Shown: one piece after another, positions 7,112 to 16,009 of the stretch
Layout of the letters: every line of letters begins with the position of its first letter
How positions within the stretch are numbered: position 1 is the first letter of the stretch
DNA from: Halarcobacter sp965243765
GTDB lineage: Bacteria > Campylobacterota > Campylobacteria > Campylobacterales > Arcobacteraceae
Assembly (NCBI GenBank): GCA_965243765.1
Contig: CBDEWB010000020.1
Span: 310,001 to 374,000, forward strand
Length of the DNA: 64,000 bases
Direction: 5' to 3'
The notes under the pieces: model-generated
The model's input: only the letters and a program-made list of their open reading frames with translations
Database searches by the model: none
What the model was told of the DNA's origin: nothing
Program-made: the position numbers and the translations under genes

Positions 7112-10021
7112 ATCAACTTCACACAATACCACTCAAAATATTATGCTGAAATATTAACACTTCAAAACAGTGCTAATTCTATTGATAGGTTATCTCAGTC
7201 AATTTTTAATGCTCAGATAGACTTGAACCCTCATCAAGTTGAAGCAGCTCTATTTGCTTTCAAGTCGCCTTTATCAAGTGGTGTTATATTAGCTGATGAA
7301 GTGGGTCTTGGTAAAACTATTGAAGCTGGTCTTGTTCTTACTCAGTATTGGAGTGAGAGAAAAAGAAAGATACTTATCATAGCACCATCAAGCCTTAGAA
7401 AACAGTGGTCTATGGAGTTAAAAGAGAAGTTCTTTTTAGATAGCTTTATCTTAGATGGTAAGAGCTATAAAGAAGAAGTTAAAAGAGGTAATAAAAATCC
7501 GTTTGAGCAAAAAGGTAAGATAGTTATCACTTCTTATCAGTTTGCTTCAAGACATAGTGAAGCGATATTTTTAGCTGATTTTCAATTATCAGTAATTGAT
7601 GAAGCTCACAAAATGAGAAACTATCACAAAGGCGAAAAAGCAAAAATGTCATTTGCTATTGCTAATGCTCTAAGAGATACTAAAAAGATTTTACTTACTG
7701 CTACACCACTTCAAAACTCTTTACTTGAAATATTTGGTCTTGTAAGTGTTATAGATGATTTTGTATTTGGAGATAAGAAGTCTTTTCAAAAACAATTTTC
7801 TGCTTCATCTTTAACTACAAGTGATATGAACGACCTCAAAGAGAGACTAAAACCAATAGTAAAAAGAACTCTTAGAAAAGATGTAGTTGAGTATATTAAC
7901 TACACTAAGAGAATACCAATAGTTGAAGAATTTACACCAAGTAAAGATGAAGTTGCTCTTTATGATTTAATATCTGATTTTTTACTAAATGAAGATTTAT
8001 TTTCTATCCCTAAAGCACAAAGAATACTTATCACTTTAGTTGTAAGAAAACTACTTGCTTCATCTACAACTGCCATAATGGGAACTCTGGCAACACTTAT
8101 TAAACGACTTAAAAAAATGGTAGTTGAAAAAAGAATAACTCAAGAAGATTTAGAGCTTATCACTGATGATGAAGATGAGCTAATAGAAGATTATCTTGAA
8201 GAAGAAAATGATACACCAACAGATATACCGTTTCAAGAGGTTAGATTATTAGATGATGATATTGAAGCTATTGAAAGAGAGATAGGAGAGCTTGAAACAT
8301 TTATAGAGTTAGCGAAGACAATAGAGATAGATACTAAAGCAAAATCACTTATGAGTGCTTTAACTAAAGGTTTTGAAGCTCAAGATACTCTTGGAGTAAA
8401 AGACCAAAAGGCTATTATCTTTACAGAGAGTAGAAGAACTCAACAGTTTTTATTTGACTATCTTAGTGCTAATGGATTTGAAGATAAAGTTGTATTGTTT
8501 AATGGAACAAATACAGACCCTAAATCAAAAGAGATTTATAAAGCTTGGGCAGATATGCACAAAGGTAGCGATAGAGCCAGTGGTTCAAAAAGTGCTGATA
8601 TGAAACAAGCCATAGTAGATTTCTTCAAAGATGAAGCTTCTATTATGATAGCGACTGAAGCAGGAAGCGAGGGTATAAACTTACAGTTTTGTAATATGCT
8701 TATCAACTATGACCTACCTTGGAACCCTCAACGAATAGAGCAAAGAATAGGTAGAGTTCATAGATATGGACAAAAGTTTGATGTAGTGGTTATAAACTTC
8801 TTAAATAAGAAAAATGCGGCTGATAGAAGAGTATATGAGCTTTTATCAAGTAAGTTTAATCTATTTGAGGGTGTATTTGGTGCTTCTGATGAAGTGCTTG
8901 GAAGTATAGAAAGTGGTGTTGATTTTGAAAAGAGAATACTTGAAATATACCAAACTTGCAGAGATGATAAAGCGATAGAAAAAGCCTTTAATAACCTACA
9001 AGAAGAGTTTAGTTCGCGAATCGAAGAAACAACACTAAAAACAAGACAATCACTCTTAGATAATTTTGATGAAGATGTTCATCTTAGACTCAAAGATACA
9101 GCACTAAGAAGTAATGAAACAGTAGATAGATTTTCAAGTGTATTCTGGGATATTACAAAGGCAGAGTTAAACGATACAGCTACATTTGATGATGACAAAA
9201 AAGAGTTTGAGTATCAAGGTAATCACTACCAACTTATTTCACGCTCTAAAACAAACCCAAATCAAAATGCTCACACTTACAGACTAAATAGCTCACTTGG
9301 AGAAGAAGTCATTGATAAAGCTAAACAAAGAGAGCTGAGTCTTACTAAACTTATCTTTGACCTTACACACAACAAATACAAAATATCTGTTCTTGATAAC
9401 TACAAAGGTAAAAGAGGTTTTCTAAAAGCTACTAAAGTATCTATCAAGTCTTATGATACAGAAGAGTATGTAATCATTACAGCACTTACAAGCGATTATA
9501 AGGTGAATAGCGAAGCTAGAGAGGGTAGCCTGGGCTATAAACTACTAAATGAAGAAGTAGCTACAAAGCTATTATCTCTTGAAGCAACACTAAACACTAA
9601 AGTAAATATTGATACTAATGACACTGAAAAATTAGAGTATGAATACCTCAAACAAAAAGATATAATCCTAAAAGAAAATGAAACTACAAATCAAATTCAT
9701 TTTATAAATCAAAGCTCAAAACTTTATAAATGGGCTGAGGATAAATTAGCAAGTATTGAAAAAGAGTTAAAAGATACAAAGGCTAAAATCAAAGAGTTAA
9801 ATCGCCAAACACTAACTACTGAAAATATAGCAGAGCAAACAGATATACAGCTTCAAATAAAAGCACAAGAGAAGAAAAGAAGAAAGTGTCAGCGAGAGAT
9901 TTTTGATATTGAAGAAGAGATTGAAGAACAAAGAGATGAGTTGATAGAAGAACTAAAAAAAGCAAAAGAACAAACAATTACAACCAATGAATTATTTACA
10001 ATACAATGGGAAATTATATAA
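7112..10021 (+). CDS. SNF2-family helicase/ATPase of defence operon
   Basis: Superfamily 2 ATPase of the SNF2/RapA type, probably a DNA translocase acting with the methyltransferase and nuclease downstream. Numbering from the TTG at 7223: Walker A DEVGLGKT at 25-32, DEAH at 126-129, LLTATP near 160, and the C-terminal helicase motif RIGRVHRYGQ near 508. The last 150 residues are a charged coiled coil. The TTG gives 932 residues, but the frame is open back to 7088 and upstream residues (NFTQYHSKYYAEILTL) look native. A ribosome site AAGGAT at 7100 points to a start at codon ATC 7112, where no ATG exists. I chose 7112 as the likely N-terminus. The gene overlaps the next gene as TAATG. Confidence 0.88.
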   Translation: MNFTQYHSKYYAEILTLQNSANSIDRLSQSIFNAQIDLNPHQVEAALFAFKSPLSSGVILADEVGLGKTIEAGLVLTQYWSERKRKILIIAPSSLRKQWSMELKEKFFLDSFILDGKSYKEEVKRGNKNPFEQKGKIVITSYQFASRHSEAIFLADFQLSVIDEAHKMRNYHKGEKAKMSFAIANALRDTKKILLTATPLQNSLLEIFGLVSVIDDFVFGDKKSFQKQFSASSLTTSDMNDLKERLKPIVKRTLRKDVVEYINYTKRIPIVEEFTPSKDEVALYDLISDFLLNEDLFSIPKAQRILITLVVRKLLASSTTAIMGTLATLIKRLKKMVVEKRITQEDLELITDDEDELIEDYLEEENDTPTDIPFQEVRLLDDDIEAIEREIGELETFIELAKTIEIDTKAKSLMSALTKGFEAQDTLGVKDQKAIIFTESRRTQQFLFDYLSANGFEDKVVLFNGTNTDPKSKEIYKAWADMHKGSDRASGSKSADMKQAIVDFFKDEASIMIATEAGSEGINLQFCNMLINYDLPWNPQRIEQRIGRVHRYGQKFDVVVINFLNKKNAADRRVYELLSSKFNLFEGVFGASDEVLGSIESGVDFEKRILEIYQTCRDDKAIEKAFNNLQEEFSSRIEETTLKTRQSLLDNFDEDVHLRLKDTALRSNETVDRFSSVFWDITKAELNDTATFDDDKKEFEYQGNHYQLISRSKTNPNQNAHTYRLNSSLGEEVIDKAKQRELSLTKLIFDLTHNKYKISVLDNYKGKRGFLKATKVSIKSYDTEEYVIITALTSDYKVNSEAREGSLGYKLLNEEVATKLLSLEATLNTKVNIDTNDTEKLEYEYLKQKDIILKENETTNQIHFINQSSKLYKWAEDKLASIEKELKDTKAKIKELNRQTLTTENIAEQTDIQLQIKAQEKKRRKCQREIFDIEEEIEEQRDELIEELKKAKEQTITTNELFTIQWEII

Positions 10022-10431
10022 TGGAAAAATTTGATGAATGGAATGAGGTTAAAAAGACCACAAGTAAAAAGAAACGAACTGTTTACATAAAATCACGAGA
10101 AATATTTTGGGTAAAAATAGGACAAAATATTGGCGATGAAGAGTTCGGAAAAGGCAAAGATTTTTTAAGACCAGTTATAGTCATAAGACAACTTACCAAT
10201 GATTTATTTATAGGTGTTCCCACAACTACAACTTTAAAAGAAGATAATGATTATTTTCACAAGATTACTTATGTGAATAAAGCCAAAAAAGATATCTCAA
10301 GTACAGCTATGCTTTTACAATTTAAAACATTTAGTAAAAAAAGATTACTTAGTAAGTTAGGAATGATAAATAAAAATGATTTTGAGATGATAACAGGTAA
10401 ACTAAGAAGAATAATTGACCCCACTCGCTAA
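10021..10431 (+). CDS. PemK/MazF-like (type II toxin fold) protein
   Basis: Residues from about 27 (IFWVKIGQNIG, then RPVIVIRQL, IGVPTTTT and ISSTAMLLQFKTF) match the beta-barrel core of the PemK/MazF/CcdB-like family, many of which are ribosome-dependent or -independent RNases. The ATG at 10021 overlaps the helicase stop (TAATG), which I prefer to the in-frame ATG at 10006. No antitoxin gene is seen next to it. It may be an RNase effector held by other operon products, or a nucleic-acid-binding structural protein. Length 136 residues, usual for the family plus a basic N-terminal tail. Confidence 0.78.
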   Translation: MEKFDEWNEVKKTTSKKKRTVYIKSREIFWVKIGQNIGDEEFGKGKDFLRPVIVIRQLTNDLFIGVPTTTTLKEDNDYFHKITYVNKAKKDISSTAMLLQFKTFSKKRLLSKLGMINKNDFEMITGKLRRIIDPTR

Positions 10432-10522
10432 GTCCAGAACTTATTATGCAAAGTGGGTGTTCCCGAAGGATAATTATGATGATAGTATACAATAAAAAAG
10501 ATAAAATATCAAGAGGTTTAAA
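10432..10522 (+). other. Intergenic spacer inside defence operon
   Basis: The only sizeable untranslated gap in the operon (91 bases). It holds a possible CCCAC...GTGGG pairing between 10420 and 10463 and a ribosome-binding-like AAGAGG before the methyltransferase ATG. Nothing else is clear. Confidence 0.35.
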
Positions 10523-13513
10523 ATGAGTAAAACTGAAAATCAAAAGAAACTACTAAAAATATTAAATGAAATATTCCAACTTGACCAAAGTGATTTAGAC
10601 TTTGGTATCTACCGTATTATGAACACTAAGAGTAAAGAGATAAATGAGTTCTTAGATAAAGACCTTTTATCAAGTGTGGCTTCAGCATTCTCTAAAAGTG
10701 AAAATGAAGCAGAACAGAATGAGTTAGATGAACTAAAAGCTAAAGACACTGTGACTGGATATATAAACGGAGATGAAAGCACAAAAAAAGCATTTGAAAA
10801 TCTTGATGATGTTAAAAGATATATATTACTAAATGAAAAACTCTCTTCATCAACAACTTCTTCAAACCTTGAAAATGAAGTATTTTCTCACTTAGCTAAC
10901 TTCTTTAAGCGATACTATAAAGATGGGGATTTTGTAAGTCTTAGAAGATACAAAAAAGATACTTATGCCATACCTTACGAGGGAGAAGAGGTAAAGCTTC
11001 ACTGGGCAAATAGCGACCAATACTATATAAAAAGTGGAGAGTATTTTAGAGATTATACTTTTACTGTAAATGACAAAGTAATACACCTAAAGCTTAGTGA
11101 TGCCCAAACAGAGAGTAATAACAACAAAGCTACAAGCGATAAAGAGAGAAGATTTGTAATCTTAGAGGATAATCCTTGTGAAGTGATAGATGATGAGTTA
11201 TATATAAACTTTGAGTATAAAGCCATAGGTAAAGAGAACCAAGACAAGCTAAATGAAAAAGCAATAGCTAAAGCACTTGAGAGTGTTGAAGATTTAGAGT
11301 TTATAACAGCACTAAACACTTTAGCACCAACACAGATAAATAAAAAAAGAACTATCTTTGAAAAGCACTTAAAAAGCTATACAAGTAGAAACTCTTTTGA
11401 TTACTTTATACATAAAGATTTAGGTGGTTTTTTAGGTCGTGAGTTAGACTTCTATATCAAAAATGAGATACTATTTTTAGATGATATTATGGATAGTCCT
11501 ATCAAGTATGAAGAGGTTATGGGTAAGATTAAAATATTCAAAGAAGTATCTCAGAAAATTATAGATTTTTTAACTCAACTTGAAGAGCTACAAAAGAAGT
11601 TATGGGAGAAGAAGAAGTTTATCATAGAGACTAACTACTGTATCACTCTTGATAAAATAGAAGAGAAACATTACGGTTATATTTTAGAGAGCAAAGAACA
11701 GTTATCAGAGTGGAAAACTCTTTTTGATGTAGATGTTCAAAGTGTTGATGACCTAAAAGAAGAAAAGTATTTAGTGTTAGACACTAAGTTTTTTGATATG
11801 AAATTCAAATATAAACTTTTAAGTGAGTTTGATAACCTTGATGAAGATATAGATGGAGTGCTTATTAACAGTGAAAACTTTGGAGCATTAACTTTACTTC
11901 AAAATAGATACAAAGAGCAAGTAAAAACTGTATATATTGACCCACCTTATAATACAGGAAATGATGGTTTTTTATATAACGATGGTTTTTCTCATAGTAG
12001 TTGGATGAGTTTTATGTATGATAGATTAGCTCTTGGTAGAGAATTGATTAGTAATGATGGTGTAATTTTTAGTAGTATTGGTGATGAAGAATATTGTAAC
12101 TTAGATTTAGTTCAACAGCAAGTATTTGGTGAATTAAATCGTATAGATACAACAGCAAGAATATCTAAAACAGCAAGTAATTTAGGAACTCACTTTGCCT
12201 CAAGTATTGATTATCTATTAACTTTTGCTAAAAAAATTGATAAGTTAAAAAGTTTTACTGCTGAAGTTGATGAAAGTTTATATAAAAAAGTAGAAAAAGA
12301 TGGTCTAAGAAAAGGGGAAAAATATCGTGATGATATAGCATTATATCAATCATCATTAAAAGACTTGAGACCTGGGCAAAAATATTTTATTGATTGTCCT
12401 GATGGCTCTAAAGTAATTCCACCTTGTAAAATTTTAGATGAAGTTCAAAGAGAAGGTGAAAAAAGATGGAGATGGACAAAGCCAAGATACTTAAAGGATA
12501 TAGATTTACTTGTATTCAAAGAAACAAAATCATCTCCATTATTAGATGAAAATGGAAATCAATCAAAATGGAATATTTATACTAAAAGTTATTTGAGTGA
12601 TAGACAGAAAGAAGGCACAAAGCCACGAAACTTTTTTGATAAATTTATTAATAGAAAAGGAGCTGATTTACTTAAAAAAATGGGAATAGATTTTACATTT
12701 TCTAAACCAATAGAACTAATTTCATTTTTATTAAAAATCACTAATACCACTACAATAACTCTTGATTTTTTCGCAGGTTCAGGAACAACAGGACACAGTG
12801 TTATCAACTTAAACCGTGAAGATAATGGAAGAAGAAAATATTTATTAATAGAAATGGGAGAATATTTAGAAAGTGTAACAAAGCCTCGTATTCAGAAAGT
12901 AATCTATACAGACAGTTGGAAAGATGGAAAACCAACTACTAAAAATGGTATATCTCAAATCTTCAAATACTTCAAACTTGAAAGTTATGAAGATACTCTA
13001 AATAACCTTGAATTCAAAAAGACAGAAGAGCAACAGAAAGCATTTGAGTATTATCCCGAAGCTAAAGAAGATTATATGCTCAACTACTCTTTAGATGTAG
13101 AGAGTCAAGGTTCATTACTAAACATAGATACTTTTAGCACTCCATTTGATTATAAACTCAAAATAGCTACTTCAAGTGTTGGCGAAACTAAAGATACAAC
13201 TATTGACTTAGTAGAAACATTTAACTACCTCTTAGGGCTTGTAGTAAAAACAATTGTGCTACTAAAAGGTTATCTTGTAGTAGAGGGACAAAATCTTAAA
13301 AAAGAAAAAATCCTTATCATTTGGAGAGATGGACAAAGTAGTGATGAACTAAACGAGTTCTTCAAAAAAATGGATTGGCAAGTTTTTGACAGAGAGTTTG
13401 ACACTATCTACATAAATGGCGATAACAACTTAGATAACCTTAGAAAAGATGAAGACCACTATAAAGTTAAGTTGATAGAGCAAGAGTTTAAAAGGTTGAT
13501 GTTTAATGAGTAG
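10523..13513 (+). CDS. Beta-class N6-adenine DNA methyltransferase (type III Mod-like), 996 aa
   Basis: Adenine-specific DNA methyltransferase. The catalytic motif DPPYNTG is near residue 473 and the SAM-binding motif FAGSGTTGHSV near residue 750; this order (DPPY before FxGxG) defines the beta class used by type III Mod subunits. At 996 residues it is much longer than ordinary Mod proteins (about 600-700), owing to an N-terminal region of about 430 residues with no motif I recognise. The segment between the two motifs would hold target recognition. Its stop overlaps the start of the Fic gene. It should protect host DNA and probably pairs with the helicase-nuclease at 15999-19145. Confidence 0.92.
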   Translation: MSKTENQKKLLKILNEIFQLDQSDLDFGIYRIMNTKSKEINEFLDKDLLSSVASAFSKSENEAEQNELDELKAKDTVTGYINGDESTKKAFENLDDVKRYILLNEKLSSSTTSSNLENEVFSHLANFFKRYYKDGDFVSLRRYKKDTYAIPYEGEEVKLHWANSDQYYIKSGEYFRDYTFTVNDKVIHLKLSDAQTESNNNKATSDKERRFVILEDNPCEVIDDELYINFEYKAIGKENQDKLNEKAIAKALESVEDLEFITALNTLAPTQINKKRTIFEKHLKSYTSRNSFDYFIHKDLGGFLGRELDFYIKNEILFLDDIMDSPIKYEEVMGKIKIFKEVSQKIIDFLTQLEELQKKLWEKKKFIIETNYCITLDKIEEKHYGYILESKEQLSEWKTLFDVDVQSVDDLKEEKYLVLDTKFFDMKFKYKLLSEFDNLDEDIDGVLINSENFGALTLLQNRYKEQVKTVYIDPPYNTGNDGFLYNDGFSHSSWMSFMYDRLALGRELISNDGVIFSSIGDEEYCNLDLVQQQVFGELNRIDTTARISKTASNLGTHFASSIDYLLTFAKKIDKLKSFTAEVDESLYKKVEKDGLRKGEKYRDDIALYQSSLKDLRPGQKYFIDCPDGSKVIPPCKILDEVQREGEKRWRWTKPRYLKDIDLLVFKETKSSPLLDENGNQSKWNIYTKSYLSDRQKEGTKPRNFFDKFINRKGADLLKKMGIDFTFSKPIELISFLLKITNTTTITLDFFAGSGTTGHSVINLNREDNGRRKYLLIEMGEYLESVTKPRIQKVIYTDSWKDGKPTTKNGISQIFKYFKLESYEDTLNNLEFKKTEEQQKAFEYYPEAKEDYMLNYSLDVESQGSLLNIDTFSTPFDYKLKIATSSVGETKDTTIDLVETFNYLLGLVVKTIVLLKGYLVVEGQNLKKEKILIIWRDGQSSDELNEFFKKMDWQVFDREFDTIYINGDNNLDNLRKDEDHYKVKLIEQEFKRLMFNE

Positions 13514-14495
13514 CTATAAACCACCATATACTATAACCTCTAAAATACTAAAGCTTACAAGTGAAATATCTGAGCATATATCTGATATTAAATATATAGA
13601 TAAAAAGTACAGTAACTTACAGCTTCGTAAAAAAAATAGAGTTAGATCTATTACAGGGACATTACAGATTGAGGGAAATACATTTGATGAAGCTAAAGTT
13701 ACAAGTGTTATAAATGGTAAAACTGTATTAGGAACTATGAGAGAAATAGAAGAAGTAAAAGGTGCTATAGAAGCTTATGATTATTTGGACAAGTATAATT
13801 ATAAAAATGAAAAAGATTTATTGAAAGCTCATAAGATTTTAATGGATAAACTTTTTACGAATGCAGGAAATTATAGGAATAATAATGTTGGAGTTGGTGG
13901 AAAAGATGGAGTAACGCATGTAGCACCACCTCCAAATTTTGTACCACAGCTTATGGGATATATTTTTGATTGGTTAAAAACTACTGATGAACATCTAGTG
14001 ATAGTAAGTTGTATATTTCATTATGAATTTGAATTTATACACCCTTTTAGTGATGGAAATGGTAGAATTGGAAGACTTTGGCAAACGGTAATACTAAGAT
14101 CATTTAAAGATTTTTTCGCATATATACCAATAGAAAGTATGGTCAGAAATAATCAAAAAATTTACTACAAAGCATTAGAAGATTCAGGAAGTATAGGTGA
14201 AAGTACTCCTTTTATAGAATTTATGTTAGAAATTATAAATAAATCATTAAAAGACTATATTAAAGAAAGTAAAAACAATGTCCCTTTAAAAGTCCCTAAA
14301 AATGTCCCATTAAAACGACTAGATAAAATACTAAGTCTTATCAAAAAAGATAAAAATATAACAGTGTTACAAATAGCAAATATCTTAAGTGTAACAGATA
14401 AAACAATAAAAAGAGATATGTCAAAACTTAAAAATGAAAATAAAATAGTTAGGGTTGGTAGTTTGAAGAGTGGGTATTGGGAGATTAAAATATAA
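13506..14495 (+). CDS. Fic-domain protein with N-terminal inhibitory motif and C-terminal winged helix
   Basis: Fic enzymes usually transfer AMP from ATP to a target hydroxyl. The catalytic motif HPFSDGNGRIGR (HxFx(D/E)GNGRxxR) is complete at about residues 179-190. Near residues 53-58 TLQIEG fits the (S/T)xxxE(G/N) inhibitory helix, placing it in the N-terminally autoinhibited class. Residues 270-329 form a winged helix-turn-helix (ILSVTDKTIKRDMSKL) ending in a SLKSGYWEI motif also found in the AlbA_2 protein two genes on. The ATG overlaps the methyltransferase stop by eight bases. A regulatory or effector role in defence is inference. Confidence 0.92.
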   Translation: MSSYKPPYTITSKILKLTSEISEHISDIKYIDKKYSNLQLRKKNRVRSITGTLQIEGNTFDEAKVTSVINGKTVLGTMREIEEVKGAIEAYDYLDKYNYKNEKDLLKAHKILMDKLFTNAGNYRNNNVGVGGKDGVTHVAPPPNFVPQLMGYIFDWLKTTDEHLVIVSCIFHYEFEFIHPFSDGNGRIGRLWQTVILRSFKDFFAYIPIESMVRNNQKIYYKALEDSGSIGESTPFIEFMLEIINKSLKDYIKESKNNVPLKVPKNVPLKRLDKILSLIKKDKNITVLQIANILSVTDKTIKRDMSKLKNENKIVRVGSLKSGYWEIKI

Positions 14496-14618
14496 ATGGG
14501 ATATATAAAAATAAATAAAAGGCAATATAATTTTGTTGCGGATAGCTATGTATTCCTCTTGTTTGATACAAAGAAATTAATTGAATTATTTAACGATAAT
14601 AGTAGGAAAATAATATGA
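14496..14618 (+). CDS. 40-residue small protein in defence operon
   Basis: The ATG at 14496 follows the Fic stop with no gap, and the TGA at 14616-14618 overlaps the next ATG (ATGA). The frame therefore fills the 120-base space between the two larger genes exactly. The product begins MGYIKINKRQYNFVADSY and ends LIELFNDNSRKII: basic N-terminus, hydrophobic centre (YVFLLF), amphipathic C-terminus, no signal peptide. I recognise no family. The tight coupling argues for translation, but a strong ribosome site is not visible, so reinitiation from Fic is likely. Confidence 0.6.
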   Translation: MGYIKINKRQYNFVADSYVFLLFDTKKLIELFNDNSRKII

Positions 14619-16009
14619 CAGATTTACTCCAAAGAATATCTAACGGTGAAGATAGCTATACACAGTTTAAAGTAAATATTACAAACGCAGACAAACTTGC
14701 TCAAGAGTTGGTTGCTTTTTCAAACGCTAAAGGTGGGTGGCTTATAGTAGGTGTGGATGATGATGGTAAAACCATTGGGCTAAATAGCGATGATATAAAA
14801 AGATTGAATCAGCTTATAGGTAATGTGATAAATACAAATGTTACACCTCCCATATATCCACTTGTAAAGATTGAAAATATAGAAGATAAAAAAATTCTTG
14901 TCATAAATATAGATGAGGGAGTAAATAAGCCATACTCAACAAACGGTGGAATATATTTAACAAAAGTAGGAAGCGATAAAAGAAAAATATCCCCACAAGA
15001 ATTAAGAAGACTTTTTACAGAATCTAAAAATCTTTTTCCTGATGAAAATATTGTGCATAACACAACTATTGATGATATTAATAACTCTAAGCTCAAAAAG
15101 TTTTTAAAAAATGATAATATTGAGATATTAAATAAACTAAATAAAAATGATCTAAACTTAAAAACAATTTTAGAAAATCTAGAACTACTAAGAGATGAAC
15201 ACTTAACACTAGCAGGGAACCTTATATTTGGTGAAAATCCACAAAAATATAATCCATCTTTTTATGTAGATTGTTGCTATTTTGATGGTAATGATGTGGG
15301 AGTTACTAAATTTATCTCTAAAAAAACTCTTAAAGGTACATTTGATGAGCTTTATGAGGATAGTATCCGTTTTATTATTAGTCAGCTAAGAACTTATCAA
15401 GTTGAAAAAGATTTTAACTCAAATGGAGAGTTAGAGATAGAAAAAGAAGTATTCATAGAACTAATTGTGAATGCTTTAATTCATAGAGATTATTACATAA
15501 ACTCATCTATAAAAATCTTTATGTTTCATAATAGGATTGAAATAATAAGTCCAGGTAAATTAACAAACTCTTTGACAATAGCGAAAATAAAAAATGGTAT
15601 AGCAATTCAAAGAAACCCTATTTTAAGTTCTATTTGTAAAAATATATTGCCATATACTGGCTATGGAAGTGGAATAAAAAGAGTTCTAAAATTAAATAGT
15701 GATGTTGAGTTTATAAATGATGTTGAGATGGAACAGTTTAGATGTATTATTTATAGAAATGATGATAAGTTGGGTGATAAGTTGGGTGATAAGTTGGGTG
15801 ATAAATCTTTTAAACTATCAAACAATAGGCAGTTAATTATAAAATCAATGCTGAAAAATCCTTATATAACTATTCCTAAACTCTCAGAGATTGTTAAAAT
15901 TAGTACAACAGCTATAGAAAATAATATAAAAAATTTAAAAGAAAATAATATGCTGAGAAGAGTTGGAAGTTCTAAAGATGGAAGTTGGGAGATAATAGAT
16001 GAAATTTAA
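14615..16009 (+). CDS. AlbA_2/Schlafen-like DNA-binding protein with ATPase-like fold and winged helix
   Basis: Residues 1-130 match the AlbA_2 (divergent AAA_4, Schlafen-like) domain: SYTQFKVNITN, then ELVAFSNAKGGWLIVGVDDDG. Residues about 280-380 (EVFIELIVNALIHRDYY, then GSGIKRVLK) match the associated HATPase_c_4 domain. A short GDKL repeat linker (384-397) joins a C-terminal winged helix (IPKLSEIVKISTTAIENN) ending SSKDGSWEI. Proteins of this type are usually transcriptional regulators or defence components. The start overlaps the 40-codon gene (ATGA) and the stop lies 11 bases inside the nuclease gene. Confidence 0.88.
   Translation: MTDLLQRISNGEDSYTQFKVNITNADKLAQELVAFSNAKGGWLIVGVDDDGKTIGLNSDDIKRLNQLIGNVINTNVTPPIYPLVKIENIEDKKILVINIDEGVNKPYSTNGGIYLTKVGSDKRKISPQELRRLFTESKNLFPDENIVHNTTIDDINNSKLKKFLKNDNIEILNKLNKNDLNLKTILENLELLRDEHLTLAGNLIFGENPQKYNPSFYVDCCYFDGNDVGVTKFISKKTLKGTFDELYEDSIRFIISQLRTYQVEKDFNSNGELEIEKEVFIELIVNALIHRDYYINSSIKIFMFHNRIEIISPGKLTNSLTIAKIKNGIAIQRNPILSSICKNILPYTGYGSGIKRVLKLNSDVEFINDVEMEQFRCIIYRNDDKLGDKLGDKLGDKSFKLSNNRQLIIKSMLKNPYITIPKLSEIVKISTTAIENNIKNLKENNMLRRVGSSKDGSWEIIDEI
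15764..15806 (+). repeat. 12-bp in-frame tandem repeat
   Basis: GATAAGTTGGGT is repeated three times exactly and partly a fourth time, encoding DKLG units in the linker between the ATPase-like and winged-helix domains. Copy-number changes would lengthen the linker without shifting the frame. Confidence 0.9.

Noticed and set aside
10420..10470. Possible CCCAC/GTGGG hairpin as a structured antitoxin RNA for the PemK-like protein
   Set aside because: The stem is only five to six base pairs with a long loop and no repeats, so it does not resemble a type III antitoxin RNA.
10349..10543. A 64-codon minus-strand frame overlapping the PemK-like gene and the spacer
   Set aside because: It lies across a well-supported plus-strand gene, has no ribosome site and no family resemblance; judged a shadow frame.
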